Origin: CAYZJV01 sp964473245
Lineage (GTDB): Bacteria; Spirochaetota; Spirochaetia; Sphaerochaetales; Sphaerochaetaceae
Direction: 5' to 3'
NCBI GenBank assembly: GCA_964473245.1
Contig: CAYYOL010000003.1
Location: forward strand, 1 to 64,000
DNA: 64,000 nt
In this document: piece after piece, positions 1-9,439 of the stretch
How positions within the stretch are numbered: the first letter of the stretch is position 1
How the letters are laid out: each line of letters starts with the position of its first letter
Made by a program: the position numbers and the translations under genes
The notes under the pieces: generated by a model
The model's input: only the letters and a program-made list of their open reading frames with translations
The model's database searches: none
What the model was told of the DNA's origin: nothing

Positions 1-104
1 CTGTGCTATCGCTCTTCGCCCAACCCCGTCAGGACCGGAAGGTAGCAGCGGTAAGCGAACGATCGGTGAGCCACAGGCGATGTATCGGAGCCAAGGGGGT
101 TTTT
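1..104 (+). ncRNA. ffs: 4.5S signal recognition particle RNA (small bacterial type), 5' end outside the window
   Basis: Positions 28-50 carry the near-invariant SRP helix-8 core (GTCAGGACCGGAAGGTAGCA and following), the Ffh-binding hairpin with its GGAA tetraloop and symmetric internal loop. About 50 nt follow, ending in GGGGG then a T-run (95-105), which would pair with the missing 5' strand and also act as a terminator. SRP RNA with Ffh targets nascent membrane and secreted proteins to FtsY/SecYEG. An SRP RNA gene directly before dnaX-ybaB-recR is a known bacterial arrangement (for example Bacillus scr). The exact 3' end is an estimate. Confidence 0.9.
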
Positions 105-158
105 CATTCTCTTGACCACATGATATAGTCTTGAGTGTCCTCGGACATTGGAGAGACC

Positions 159-1847
159 ATGGCATACGAAGTAACGGCTACGAGAAAGCGACCTCAACTG
201 TTTGACAACTTGGTCGGACAAGAGTTTGTCGTATCCACGATAAAGAATTCAATCGAGCAGGGGCGTACCGCTCACGCCTATCTGTTCAGTGGCCCCAGGG
301 GAGTCGGAAAGACATCTTCCGCTCGAATTCTCGCCAAGGCTCTCAACTGTGAGGAGGGTCCTACCCCCTATCCCTGCGGGGTCTGTCCGAACTGCAGAGA
401 GATCACCCAGGGGAACGCTCCCGATGTGATCGAGATCGACGGTGCCAGCAACACGAGTGTGAACGATATCCGAGTTATCAAAGACGAGGTGCTCTTTCCT
501 CCCCAGAGTTGCCGTTACAAGGTCTATATCATAGATGAAGTACACATGCTCTCGACAAGCGCGTTCAATGCACTTCTAAAGACAATCGAAGAACCGCCTG
601 AGTATGTGATCTTCATTTTCGCCACAACCGAGACACAGAAGGTCCCTGCCACCATCCGGTCCCGTTGTCAGCAGTTTCATTTCCAGCTCATTCCTCTTGA
701 AACAATTCAGGAGGTACTTGCACAGACTGCCACCGAGATGGGTATCGAAGCTGATCGTGAAGCCCTCTTCTGGATAGCCAAGGAGTCCACAGGCTCCATG
801 CGCGACGCATACACCCTGTTCGATCAGGTCGTCTCATTCAGCGGCGGCACGATCACTATGGATCAGATACAGGATAAACTCGGTCTTGCCGGACTGGACC
901 GCATGACGGCACTCTTCTCTGCTCTCCTGAGTGAACAGACTGGATCTGCCATCGAATCGTTACATACCCTGCTCGATGCCGGTGTATCGGTCGAACAGTG
1001 TATCAAGGACCTAGCAGAGTATGTTCGCGTTCTTCTCCTCCTTCGCAGAGGGGTTACGAACGAGGGCATTTTGGGCGTACAGCTCTCCCAGATTCCCCAA
1101 GAGATTCGAGAAGCCTATACAGAAGAGCAGCTAGAAGCGGCTCTCGACCTGTTGCTCCGACTCTACCGTGATATCCGATTCTCCCTGAGTCCCAGATTCG
1201 AACTCGAGCTTTCGGTCAGTAGACTCTCCCACCTGAGATATATGGCCTCTTCAGCACAGTTGGTGAAGAAGATGGAGCAGTTGAAGGTTGAGCTCATGAG
1301 TGGAAAGATCAGCGTTGAGGCTCTTCCGACTCATACCCAGCATATCGAAGTACAACAGCGCCCTTCAGAACCCCCCTCTCCTAGTGTAGCTCCGACTCCC
1401 TCTCGTGCAGACCCGCCGCCTAGACCGGAACGAAAGCCTGAACCGGCGCCCGTGGTCAACGAAGAGCCGGAAGTACAAGCAGAGGAGCCGCCTTCACAGC
1501 CGGACATGCGGAAGATCAACAAGGAACAGCTTCCAGAACTGATCCAAGAGATGGCTGCTGAGCGGAATCCGATAGGCATTGTGCTGAGTCAGGCAATCAG
1601 TGTGGATCACCAGGAACATCTACTCACGTTTGTCTTCGCATCGAAGTTCGCAATGCAAAACGCAAAACAGAACGAACAGGCTCTTCGTTCTCTGGTGACT
1701 CGACATACAGGGTACGACGGGCCGATCGAATTCAAGCTGGAAGAGGCGCAGGCGCAAGAATCGTCTGCTCGGAAGGTGAAGACCGACAATGTCGCACAGA
1801 CCATCGCCACCCTATTTCGGGGTGAAATAGTACAAGCACAGCACTAA
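159..1847 (+). CDS. dnaX: DNA polymerase III subunit gamma/tau
   Basis: Clamp-loader ATPase that loads the beta clamp (DnaN) onto DNA in the replisome. The 562-residue product has Walker A GPRGVGKT (45-52), a four-Cys zinc module (C64, C73, C76, C79), Walker B with DEVH (126-129) and the SRC sensor/arginine-finger motif (168-170). A Pro-rich, charged linker (about 405-460) precedes a tau-like C-terminal domain. An in-frame GTG at 135 would add eight residues, but the ATG at 159 has a GGAGAG site just upstream and starts the family's usual N-terminus. It heads a dnaX-ybaB-recR operon, 12 nt before ybaB. Confidence 0.96.
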   Translation: MAYEVTATRKRPQLFDNLVGQEFVVSTIKNSIEQGRTAHAYLFSGPRGVGKTSSARILAKALNCEEGPTPYPCGVCPNCREITQGNAPDVIEIDGASNTSVNDIRVIKDEVLFPPQSCRYKVYIIDEVHMLSTSAFNALLKTIEEPPEYVIFIFATTETQKVPATIRSRCQQFHFQLIPLETIQEVLAQTATEMGIEADREALFWIAKESTGSMRDAYTLFDQVVSFSGGTITMDQIQDKLGLAGLDRMTALFSALLSEQTGSAIESLHTLLDAGVSVEQCIKDLAEYVRVLLLLRRGVTNEGILGVQLSQIPQEIREAYTEEQLEAALDLLLRLYRDIRFSLSPRFELELSVSRLSHLRYMASSAQLVKKMEQLKVELMSGKISVEALPTHTQHIEVQQRPSEPPSPSVAPTPSRADPPPRPERKPEPAPVVNEEPEVQAEEPPSQPDMRKINKEQLPELIQEMAAERNPIGIVLSQAISVDHQEHLLTFVFASKFAMQNAKQNEQALRSLVTRHTGYDGPIEFKLEEAQAQESSARKVKTDNVAQTIATLFRGEIVQAQH

Positions 1848-1859
1848 TGTGGAGGAATC

Positions 1860-2156
1860 ATGAACCCATTCGATATGTTCAAGAATATGCAAAATATCCA
1901 GTCTCAGATGCAGCAGATGCAGGCAAAGCTGGAACAGATTCAGGTCTCGGGAAGTGCCGGAGGCGGCATGGTCGAGGTCACCGTGAATGGCAAGATGGAG
2001 GTGCAGTCCATCTCAATTAGCAAGGAAGTGGTCGATCCTTCAGATATCAGCACCTTGGAGGTGCTCGTCGCGGCAGCATTCAATGCTGCTGTTAAGAATG
2101 TCCAGGATCAGCTGAAAAGTGAAGCTACATCCCTCGCTGGTGGGATGCCCGTATGA
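1860..2156 (+). CDS. ybaB: YbaB/EbfC family nucleoid-associated protein
   Basis: A 98-residue DNA-binding protein of the YbaB/EbfC family (Borrelia EbfC is a characterised member), which forms dimers that clamp DNA and influence nucleoid structure and gene expression. Typical features are the MF-NMQ start, the Gln/Met-rich N-terminal helix (residues 10-27), the GGMVEVTVNG strand (35-44) and the C-terminal helix ending in the GGMP tail. A GGAGG site sits 6-7 nt before the ATG. Its stop codon overlaps the recR start by 4 nt, so the two are translationally coupled. Confidence 0.94.
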   Translation: MNPFDMFKNMQNIQSQMQQMQAKLEQIQVSGSAGGGMVEVTVNGKMEVQSISISKEVVDPSDISTLEVLVAAAFNAAVKNVQDQLKSEATSLAGGMPV

Positions 2157-2746
2157 CTTCGCTGGAGATTCTCGCAAGACAGCTCTCCCGACTTCCAGGC
2201 ATAGGTCCGAAAAGTGCATCTCGTCTTGCTTACCATTTCATCAAAAGTGATCAGTCCTACAACACCCAGCTCGCACAGCTTATTGCCGATATTCAGAGTC
2301 TTGTGTTCCCGTGTTCGGTATGTGGAAGCTATACGGAAATCGACCCCTGTCCAGTCTGCTCGGATCCTTCACGAGATAGAACACTTCTCTGTGTAGTCGA
2401 AGAACCACAGGATGTGGTGACGATAACCTCAAGTGGAGCGTTCAATGGACTCTTTCATGTATTGGGGGGAGCTCTCTCTCCGCTTGAAGGGATAGGTCCT
2501 GACAAGCTCGACTTTGCAAACCTATTGAAACGGATCGAGCAGGAGTCTTTCAGCGAGGTGATCATCGCAACGAATCCGACCGAAGAGGGAGATACTACGG
2601 CGATGTATCTTCGTCACCTCCTCAAAGGTAAGGCGATTACCGTTTCGCGACTTGCTTCGGGACTCCCGATTGGTGGAGATTTGGAGTATGTAGACAGACT
2701 GACAATCGCCCGCTCAATGCGAGGAAGAGTGGACTTCAACGAGTAG
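2153..2746 (+). CDS. recR: Recombination mediator RecR
   Basis: A 197-residue RecR, acting with RecO (and with RecF, encoded at 28.9 kb) to load RecA at gaps. It has the N-terminal helix-hairpin-helix (LPGIGPKSASRLA, 14-26), the four-Cys zinc finger (C54, C57, C66, C69) and a Toprim domain from about residue 77 with the ATNPTEEGD motif. It ends 11 nt before the convergent J-domain gene, with no clear hairpin between them. Confidence 0.96.
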   Translation: MTSLEILARQLSRLPGIGPKSASRLAYHFIKSDQSYNTQLAQLIADIQSLVFPCSVCGSYTEIDPCPVCSDPSRDRTLLCVVEEPQDVVTITSSGAFNGLFHVLGGALSPLEGIGPDKLDFANLLKRIEQESFSEVIIATNPTEEGDTTAMYLRHLLKGKAITVSRLASGLPIGGDLEYVDRLTIARSMRGRVDFNE

Positions 2747-2757
2747 AGGCGATTGCT

Positions 2758-3546
2758 CTACATACCACGCTCTTTTTTGATGGTATCGTAGGCATCCTTA
2801 ATCTTGTGAAACTTCTCCTCGGCAAACTTGGTGAACTCTTCTGGAAGCCCCTTGGACGCAATGGCGTCGGGATGGAACTCTCTGCTCAGTTTTCGGTAGG
2901 CCTTCTTGATATCCTCCTCTGAGGCCTCGGGCTGCAAGCCGAGCACCGCATACGAGGCTGAAGCCGAGGGCCCTCCGTATTGCCCATAGCGCCGCTTTAT
3001 GCTGACCAGCAGTGCATCGGGGATTCGGAATATATGAGCCGCAACAGTGATAAGTCTATCCTCGGCTTCGCTGATTACACCATCGGCCGCTGCAACCCGC
3101 ACCAAGACATCGATCAAGAGCTCAAGAATCGAAGACTCGTGGGCGAAGTTCTGATAGAACTGGGTTGCAAACTGTTCGAACGTTCCCCCACCGGTGAGGG
3201 CAGCATTGAATACACTCATCGCCGCCTTTTTCCCTTGCATATCGAGTTTCAGATCGTGGTCGATAAACTCCTCTATCTTCCTCTGTTCTTCGGGAAGAAG
3301 TCGACCATCGACGGTCGCAATTCGAGCAAGCATGGAAAATGCCCCGACGAAGAAGATCATCTGCGACTGTTGCTGCCGATCCATGGTCGAGGCATCCCTT
3401 CCGAACGGGATGCTCTGCTCCTGTGTGGTGGTAGCAAGCGATGCTCGGTCGAAGAGATTTCCAAACGCAATTCCGGCGATCATACCGAGCGGACCCCCGA
3501 AGGCGAATCCCATGGCTCCACCAATGACCTTGCCCATCCAACCCAT
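2758..3546 (-). CDS. DjlA-like protein: glycine-rich N-terminus, TerB domain, C-terminal J domain
   Basis: 262 residues. The first 35 form a Gly/Ala-rich, probably membrane-inserted segment. Residues about 55-170 look like a TerB domain with the repeated VDGRLLPEE / ADGVISEAE acidic helices. Residues about 195-262 are a J domain with an intact HPD motif (225-227), which would stimulate a DnaK ATPase. DjlA proteins of proteobacteria share this order and act as membrane-tethered co-chaperones; the same role here is inferred. The ATG has an AGGA site 7 nt upstream. Confidence 0.8.
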   Translation of the reverse strand: MGWMGKVIGGAMGFAFGGPLGMIAGIAFGNLFDRASLATTTQEQSIPFGRDASTMDRQQQSQMIFFVGAFSMLARIATVDGRLLPEEQRKIEEFIDHDLKLDMQGKKAAMSVFNAALTGGGTFEQFATQFYQNFAHESSILELLIDVLVRVAAADGVISEAEDRLITVAAHIFRIPDALLVSIKRRYGQYGGPSASASYAVLGLQPEASEEDIKKAYRKLSREFHPDAIASKGLPEEFTKFAEEKFHKIKDAYDTIKKERGM

Positions 3547-3555
3547 AACCGGTTC

Positions 3556-4980
3556 CTACAGCTTATCGATGAGCATCGAGCATTTGCCAGATGGTATCGG
3601 AAGCGTTTTCTTTTTCCTCTCATCGAGAATCTCTATGGTAAAATAGTAGAGTTTCTCCGACTCGAGCCGAATCTCCCAACCTCTCGGTTGCTTGTTGCTT
3701 AGAATCGTGATCATGTTCCGCTTCAGCGAAAGACCCTCGATCCCCATAGCTTCCAGCGTGGTCATAGTCCAATCGACCGTCTTTCTTGGAAGCGAGATCA
3801 CCAAGCCGATGATATCTTCAATCATGAGCGTAATGGTAATCAGACCAGTCATATGAATGAATCGCTTCTTGGGAAAATCGGGAAAGGAGGGACAGACCGA
3901 GGGTCCCTCCTTCGATGGCATGTAAGCCTCCCATACATCACCCACATCCTCTCCATTCGGATGGAGCGTATCGAGGATAAAGTAGAGGTGCCGGATACTG
4001 CACTCGCGAGCGAACGTGAATTGCCCGTATCGCTCCAACCCCTTTACGACCATAAAGGTATTCAAGGGAACGACACCGCCTCGGTACCCATCTCCGTTCT
4101 CCGAGAAATCTGGATCGTTAACCGGAAGCGACGGGAAGGGGTTCTCCGTTCCGAAGTGATCCGGATCGGACAGGTGTGCAATGAATCCATCTGCACGCTC
4201 TTCGTTGGGAATCTCTGCAAGAAGTGTCCAATACGCTCCTATATGCTTCCGCTCTGTCCGCTGCTCCTTCACATCAAGATCGTAGTAGAACATATCTTCG
4301 GGACTCCACATCATCGAATTGATTCTGGTCTTCAACGAGAAGTAGAGTCTCTTGTAGCGAAAGCTCAACTCCTTGTCGTTCAGAATGTCACCGATCGCAG
4401 AGAGGTACAGTGCGTTCACTGCCAACTGAGCATTGAAATCCACCGGGTAGTACATGGCATCTCTGGGAACATTACCGAGCATGCATGCTGAACTTGGTAC
4501 CGAATAGAGTCCATTTTCTCGAGCGAATGTATCCTTGAGCCAGTCGAAATGGCGTTCAAGGATTGGAACGACCTCCTTCAACCGTTTCTTGTTTCCAACC
4601 TTGTGATAGAAACCGAACTCTACATAGGCGAATATCGGAGGACATACCCCTTCTGGGTTGTCTGCTGTGAAGACAGGAGAACCATCCTCAACCGAATAGT
4701 CACTCCGAATCGCTCCAGATTCCTCCTGTTTACTGTAGAAATAGTCGATCATGGAGAACGGAGAGTAGTTCTGGTTACTGTACACGAGAAAGAGCGCTGC
4801 CATGCACGAGTGGAGCTGGTTGAACGTCTTCTGTCCCGGGTAGCCCAGATAATTACCGGTAAAACCGTTATCCTTTGTACCTTGTGTCCAATATTCGTCT
4901 ATCCATACCCAGGTCCTGTCGTACATGTCGACAAAATCCTGATCGTAAAAGTGTACCGACGGTACTATATCTTTGATCAA
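3556..4980 (-). CDS. MGH1-like / GH63-type glycoside hydrolase
   Basis: About 474 residues with an (alpha/alpha)6-barrel look: repeated helices, many aromatic residues and the blocks FNAQLAVNALYL, MMWSPEDMFYYDLD and GYRGGVVPLNTFMVVKGL. These resemble the mannosylglycerate hydrolase/trehalase/GH63 group; the substrate cannot be told. There is no signal peptide, so it is probably cytoplasmic. No ATG lies near the start: TTG (4986), GTG (4983) and TTG (4980) follow a GAGGAG site, and 4980 gives the best spacing (6 nt). It lies 9 nt from the J-domain gene in the same direction. Confidence 0.65.
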   Translation of the reverse strand: MIKDIVPSVHFYDQDFVDMYDRTWVWIDEYWTQGTKDNGFTGNYLGYPGQKTFNQLHSCMAALFLVYSNQNYSPFSMIDYFYSKQEESGAIRSDYSVEDGSPVFTADNPEGVCPPIFAYVEFGFYHKVGNKKRLKEVVPILERHFDWLKDTFARENGLYSVPSSACMLGNVPRDAMYYPVDFNAQLAVNALYLSAIGDILNDKELSFRYKRLYFSLKTRINSMMWSPEDMFYYDLDVKEQRTERKHIGAYWTLLAEIPNEERADGFIAHLSDPDHFGTENPFPSLPVNDPDFSENGDGYRGGVVPLNTFMVVKGLERYGQFTFARECSIRHLYFILDTLHPNGEDVGDVWEAYMPSKEGPSVCPSFPDFPKKRFIHMTGLITITLMIEDIIGLVISLPRKTVDWTMTTLEAMGIEGLSLKRNMITILSNKQPRGWEIRLESEKLYYFTIEILDERKKKTLPIPSGKCSMLIDKL

Positions 4981-5031
4981 CACCAACTCCTCATTTCATC
5001 AATCGAAAAACTACAAAAACACGCACTGTAA

Positions 5032-5060
5032 ACAATACAACGACAATACGCATTAGTCAA
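5032..5060 (-). promoter_or_regulatory. Sigma-70-type promoter of the MGH1-like glycosidase gene
   Basis: On the minus strand: TTGACT, 17-bp spacer, TATTGT. The predicted transcript has a leader of about 45 nt with a GAGGAG Shine-Dalgarno site. Confidence 0.5.
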
Positions 5061-5070
5061 ATATTGACCG

Positions 5071-6024
5071 CTAATTTCTTATACATTTAAGCCCACCCGG
5101 GTACAACCTCACTGCAATGCGGTTACAGCCACGTGAAACTTCCTCTCCATCGGTATGGCAGACAAGCAAATCATCATCTGCCGTCACCGTGATGTCTCGA
5201 GCCCGAACCATGCTGAACCGGTCAGTCTTCAGCTGACTTCCCGAGAAGAACCTCACCGCGTATCGGAGAATCTCGTTTCCCCGTATCGGTCGGTTCGCAT
5301 ACACGATATCCAACAGCCCATCATCGAGCTCGGCAAGCGGCCCCATGATGAATGTCGACCCCATACGCCTACCATTGCACAGGGAAATCTGCTGGGTATC
5401 GCACGTGATCGTATCCTGATCGGCTGAGATCGTCACATGCACGGGCGCAGGATAATTGAATAGGATCTTCACGAAACCCAGAATGTAACTCAGCATCGCG
5501 CTGACTCGCTTGAAGTCCGATGCAATGAAGTTCACCATCGGCTCGAATCCGATTCCAACACCATTCACGAAACAGCGACCTTCGGGAAATCTCCCCCCGA
5601 ACACCTCGCCATAATCGATACGGCTCCACGTATGAGATGCTATCAGGGAACAGGCCGCTTCGACAGATTTCGGAATTCCGGCGAAGAATGCGAAATCGTT
5701 CCCTCTACCAATGGGAATAAGCCCCACTACAGGATACTCGTCTTGCGTAAGTTCGAGTTCCCGTGAGGCCCGGATCACTCCATCGACCACCTCGTTCATG
5801 GTTCCATCTCCACCGGCGGCGACCACTGTCCGGTATCCATCGAAAACCGCATCGCGAGCTAACTGAATAGCCTCCATCGGGTACGTAGTGAGTACCATGC
5901 GTATGGGTATGTCTCTACTGGAAAAGTACGATTCGATTGCTGCTCGGTGAGAACTGGCTCTCCCTTTGGCCGCATTCGGATTCAGAACGATACACAGTTC
6001 ATTCGTTGTTGCTTTTTGTGGCAT
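5071..6024 (-). CDS. Diacylglycerol/lipid kinase family protein (YegS/BmrU-like)
   Basis: 317 residues of the DAG-kinase catalytic fold: the LNPNAAKGRA start (14-23), the nucleotide-binding GGDGT motif (71-75) with following NEVVDG, the PIGRGNDFA motif, and a C-terminal beta-sandwich domain containing MGPLAELDDGLLDIVY. Such enzymes phosphorylate lipids at the membrane (diacylglycerol, phosphatidylglycerol or sphingoid bases, depending on the member); the substrate is not predictable here. The ATG is preceded by AAAGGA. It is transcribed away from ygiQ out of a shared 84-bp gap. Confidence 0.85.
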   Translation of the reverse strand: MPQKATTNELCIVLNPNAAKGRASSHRAAIESYFSSRDIPIRMVLTTYPMEAIQLARDAVFDGYRTVVAAGGDGTMNEVVDGVIRASRELELTQDEYPVVGLIPIGRGNDFAFFAGIPKSVEAACSLIASHTWSRIDYGEVFGGRFPEGRCFVNGVGIGFEPMVNFIASDFKRVSAMLSYILGFVKILFNYPAPVHVTISADQDTITCDTQQISLCNGRRMGSTFIMGPLAELDDGLLDIVYANRPIRGNEILRYAVRFFSGSQLKTDRFSMVRARDITVTADDDLLVCHTDGEEVSRGCNRIAVRLYPGGLKCIRN

Positions 6025-6061
6025 GAGCCGATCCTTTGGGTGGAATGACAGTCAAGAGCGT

Positions 6062-6090
6062 ATCATACCCTATTTACACGTGCTTTTCAA
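6062..6090 (-). promoter_or_regulatory. Promoter of the lipid-kinase-family gene
   Basis: Minus strand TTGAAA, 17 bp, TATGAT. The start codon is about 38 nt downstream of the -10 box and has its own Shine-Dalgarno site, so this is an ordinary leadered promoter. It overlaps the divergent ygiQ promoter. Confidence 0.5.
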
Positions 6091-6101
6091 TCCAATATAG
6101 T
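6073..6101 (+). promoter_or_regulatory. Predicted leaderless promoter of ygiQ
   Basis: TTTACA, 17 bp, TATAGT. The -10 hexamer ends 7 nt before the ATG at 6109 and there is no Shine-Dalgarno site. Confidence 0.5.
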
Positions 6102-6108
6102 GCTTTGC

Positions 6109-8019
6109 ATGACAGGAAATAGAGCCTTCCTCCCCCTTTCGCGCCACGAGATGGAAGCGAGAGGATGGGATGCAGTTGATATTGTATTCGTAACTGGCGA
6201 TGCCTATGTAGATCACCCATCATTCGGCGCGGCGCTGCTCGGTCGTCTCATGGAGGCTAACGGCTATCGTGTCGGTATCGTGGCACAGCCAAGATGGGAT
6301 AGCTGCGACGACTTCACCGTGTTCGGAACACCACGCCTCTGCTGCATGGTCTCTTCTGGAAATATCGACTCCATGGTAAGCCGCTACACTGCCGGAAACA
6401 AGGTGAGAAACGACGATCCCTATACACCCGGGGGAGGCGGTGGAGCCCGACCCGATCGCGCGGTGATTGGCTACTGCAGCAGAGCCAGACAGGCATTCGG
6501 AAAATCGGTTCCTATCATCATAGGAGGACTCGAGGCCTCGCTGAGAAAGTTTGCACACTACGATTTCTGGAGCGACAAGGTTCGTAGGAGCATATTGCTC
6601 GATGCCAAGGCAGACATCCTTGTCTATGGGATGGGAGAACTGCAGACGCTCCAGATTCTCTCGCGCCTGAGTCGCTCAGAGTCGATCAAGACGATGTACG
6701 ACATATCTGGAACAGCACTGGTGGTCTCTGCCAAGGATAGTACGAAGATCATGGAGGAGAGAGGAGCGCCTTCGGTCGAGCTCGCTCCGTTCGAAGAACT
6801 TTCAGATCGGGATCGTCAGAGCAACACACCAACCGAGCGGGCGCGCCTCCGGTACGCTCAGTCTTTTCAACAGCAGATGCTTCATGAGAACCCGTTCGAT
6901 CCTACCGTACTGCTCCAGAGAAGCGGTGATCGCCTCGTGCTGGTGAACCCTCCCATGCGTCCACTCACACAACAGGAGTTCGATTCGATTCAACAGCTCC
7001 CATTCACACGCGTTGCCCACCCTCGCTACGATCGAGAGGGGGGAATTCCTGCTCTCAACGAAGTTCAGTTCAGTATCACGAGTACGAGAGGATGTTTCGG
7101 ATCCTGCTCGTTCTGTGCCATCACCAGTCATCAGGGAAGAATTATTACCAATAGATCGATACCCTCATTAGTGCATGAGGCAGAAGAAATAACTGCATTA
7201 CCCAACTTTAAGGGCTACATTCATGATCTTGGTGGTCCAACGGCCAACTTCCAAGATGTAGCTTGCAAACGACAGCGACACGCCGGTCCATGCAGTACCC
7301 GGATGTGTCTATTCCCCGAACCTTGTGAAAATCTCCTCGATTCGCACCCGGCCTATATCGAGAGACTTGAGGCTGTCGAACACGTACCGAATGTTAAGAA
7401 GGTGTTCATAAGAAGTGGCATCCGTTACGACTATCTGCTTGCCACCGGGACCGAACAGTCACGGAAACGATTCCTCGATCGACTCGCAGAACACCATGTT
7501 AGCGGACAGCTTCGCATTGCTCCCGAACACATGGATCCCGATGCGCTCGATGCGATGGGGAAACCGAGTGTTCGGTGGTATGAACAGTTCGTTTCGGCTT
7601 TCACCGAAGCCTCCAGGAAATCGGGAAAGGAGCAGTACTGTCTCCCCTACCTTATCGCTGCGCACCCAGGAACCACCTTGAATGCTGCTGTCGACCTCGC
7701 CCTCTATCTACACAGAACCCGGTTCATTCCTGAGCAGGTACAGGAGTTCTATCCGACCCCTGGAACGGTCGCTACCTGTATGTACTTCACCGGTCTCGAT
7801 CCAAGACCTGGGAGGAACTTTGCTCCGATCCATGTACCGAAAGGGAGAGAGCGGCACCTGCAGCGGGCCCTGCTGCACTACCATAGGCCGGAGAACAGAG
7901 CTCTCGTGAGAGAGGCTCTCGATCGTGTAGGGAGGTCAGAACTTGCCTCCACCCTGTTTGGACGAGTTCGAGATGAACGCTTGCCGAAACGGGGAAAACG
8001 TGGTAAAGCACGGTCATGA
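6109..8019 (+). CDS. YgiQ family radical SAM protein
   Basis: About 636 residues. The N-terminus (FLPLSRHEMEARGWD) and overall length match the YgiQ family, a radical S-adenosylmethionine group of unknown reaction. The [4Fe-4S]-binding CX3CX2C motif is in TRGCFGSCSFC near residue 328, followed by the family block GYIHDLGGPTANF and a Cys-rich stretch (KRQRHAGPCSTRMC). The basic tail (KRGKRGKARS) is usual. A GTG at 6100 is in frame, but the ATG at 6109 fits the promoter position. It overlaps the MATE gene by 4 nt. Confidence 0.9.
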   Translation: MTGNRAFLPLSRHEMEARGWDAVDIVFVTGDAYVDHPSFGAALLGRLMEANGYRVGIVAQPRWDSCDDFTVFGTPRLCCMVSSGNIDSMVSRYTAGNKVRNDDPYTPGGGGGARPDRAVIGYCSRARQAFGKSVPIIIGGLEASLRKFAHYDFWSDKVRRSILLDAKADILVYGMGELQTLQILSRLSRSESIKTMYDISGTALVVSAKDSTKIMEERGAPSVELAPFEELSDRDRQSNTPTERARLRYAQSFQQQMLHENPFDPTVLLQRSGDRLVLVNPPMRPLTQQEFDSIQQLPFTRVAHPRYDREGGIPALNEVQFSITSTRGCFGSCSFCAITSHQGRIITNRSIPSLVHEAEEITALPNFKGYIHDLGGPTANFQDVACKRQRHAGPCSTRMCLFPEPCENLLDSHPAYIERLEAVEHVPNVKKVFIRSGIRYDYLLATGTEQSRKRFLDRLAEHHVSGQLRIAPEHMDPDALDAMGKPSVRWYEQFVSAFTEASRKSGKEQYCLPYLIAAHPGTTLNAAVDLALYLHRTRFIPEQVQEFYPTPGTVATCMYFTGLDPRPGRNFAPIHVPKGRERHLQRALLHYHRPENRALVREALDRVGRSELASTLFGRVRDERLPKRGKRGKARS

Positions 8020-9395
8020 AATCAGCACCGTTAACCACGCTGGATGAGACCAGGAAGCAGTTTCTCAGTAGATTGCTTCTCCTTTCGGTTCCCATCATGC
8101 TCCAAAACTTCCTCGTCTCATCTGTCTCCTTCGTGGACACGGTCATGATTGGCATGGTTGGCGAAAGCGCTATCGCAGCTGTCGGACTCGGGAACCAGAT
8201 GTTCTTTCTCATCACCGTGTTTCTGTTCGGTATAAGCAGTGGAGCTGCGATCTTCATTGCCCAATACTGGGGAGCTCAGGATCATCGAAGCATGCATAAA
8301 GTGATGGGCATTGCGCTCCTTCTCAGCATTGCAGGGGCATTGGCCAGCACGGCTCTCTCACTGGCGATGCCTGCTCAAATCATGACCATATTCACCGACG
8401 ACCCGACCGTTGTGGGACTCGGTAGCGAATATCTGGTGATTGTTGCCATAAGCTACCTCTTCACTGCCGTGGTCATGGTCTACTCGACTGCTCTTCGGAG
8501 CACCGGCGATGCGAAGACACCTCTGTACATCTCCTCGCTCTCCATAAGTCTCAACGTTCTACTCAACTACCTACTCATCCTCGGCAAATGGGGATTCCCT
8601 CGTCTTGAGGTGAAGGGAGCTGCTATCGCCACAGTGATAGCCAGAGGAGTTGAAGTCGTTCTACTGTTGTTGATCGTGTATCGAACCAAGCGCCCGGTGG
8701 CCGCTTCACTGAAGCATATGCTGAGTTTCGACAAAGCGCTGCTAAATAGATACTTCGTCACGTGCCTACCGGTCATATTGAACGAGATGTTCTGGTCCTT
8801 AGGTATGGCAACGTACAAAGTCGCCTATTCACGGATGGGAGTACAGGTCATTGCGACGGTGAATGTCACCGAAGCCATTCAGAACATCTTCTTCGTCGTA
8901 CTCATGGGAGTCACCCATGCAAGTGCGATCATGATCGGCAATCGTATTGGGGAGAACCGAATCGATGTGGCAAAACTCTATGCTTCGAGGCTACTGGTGA
9001 TCGGCTTTTTGGCCGGAGGAGTGCTCGGAGCCCTCCTTGCTCTCAGTGCCCCTTGGCTCCCCATTCCGTTCAACCTGAGTCCTTCGGTAGCTCACATGGC
9101 TACCCTATCGCTCATCTCTCTCGGCGTCCTGGTCCCGGTGAAAGCATACAACATGATCCTCGTCGTTGGTGTGCTTCGAGCAGGAGGCGACACCCGATTC
9201 TCCATGTTCGCCGAACTGGCTGGTGTCTGGTTTATCGGCGTACCTTGCGCATTCATCGGAGCGCTTATTCTGAACATGCCGATCCATCACCTGTATCTCT
9301 TCGTTGGCCTAGAAGAGGTCTTCAAGTTCGTGGTTGGAATCGTACGGATACGTAGTGGCAAGTGGATTAACCGACTCACCGAGACGACAGCTTGA
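8016..9395 (+). CDS. MATE family multidrug/metabolite exporter
   Basis: 459 residues with about 12 hydrophobic segments and two MATE halves. It begins with the typical LSVPIMLQNFLVSSVSFVDT and shows MIGMVGESAIAAVGLGNQ in the first half. MATE proteins expel drugs or metabolites using Na+ or H+ gradients; the substrate is unknown. Its start overlaps the ygiQ stop, so it is co-translated with ygiQ. The end lies 44 nt before nagA. Confidence 0.9.
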   Translation: MKSAPLTTLDETRKQFLSRLLLLSVPIMLQNFLVSSVSFVDTVMIGMVGESAIAAVGLGNQMFFLITVFLFGISSGAAIFIAQYWGAQDHRSMHKVMGIALLLSIAGALASTALSLAMPAQIMTIFTDDPTVVGLGSEYLVIVAISYLFTAVVMVYSTALRSTGDAKTPLYISSLSISLNVLLNYLLILGKWGFPRLEVKGAAIATVIARGVEVVLLLLIVYRTKRPVAASLKHMLSFDKALLNRYFVTCLPVILNEMFWSLGMATYKVAYSRMGVQVIATVNVTEAIQNIFFVVLMGVTHASAIMIGNRIGENRIDVAKLYASRLLVIGFLAGGVLGALLALSAPWLPIPFNLSPSVAHMATLSLISLGVLVPVKAYNMILVVGVLRAGGDTRFSMFAELAGVWFIGVPCAFIGALILNMPIHHLYLFVGLEEVFKFVVGIVRIRSGKWINRLTETTA

Positions 9396-9439
9396 CCGCC
9401 CATATGGCACCCCGTATATTAACCACAGGAGGCCCGACT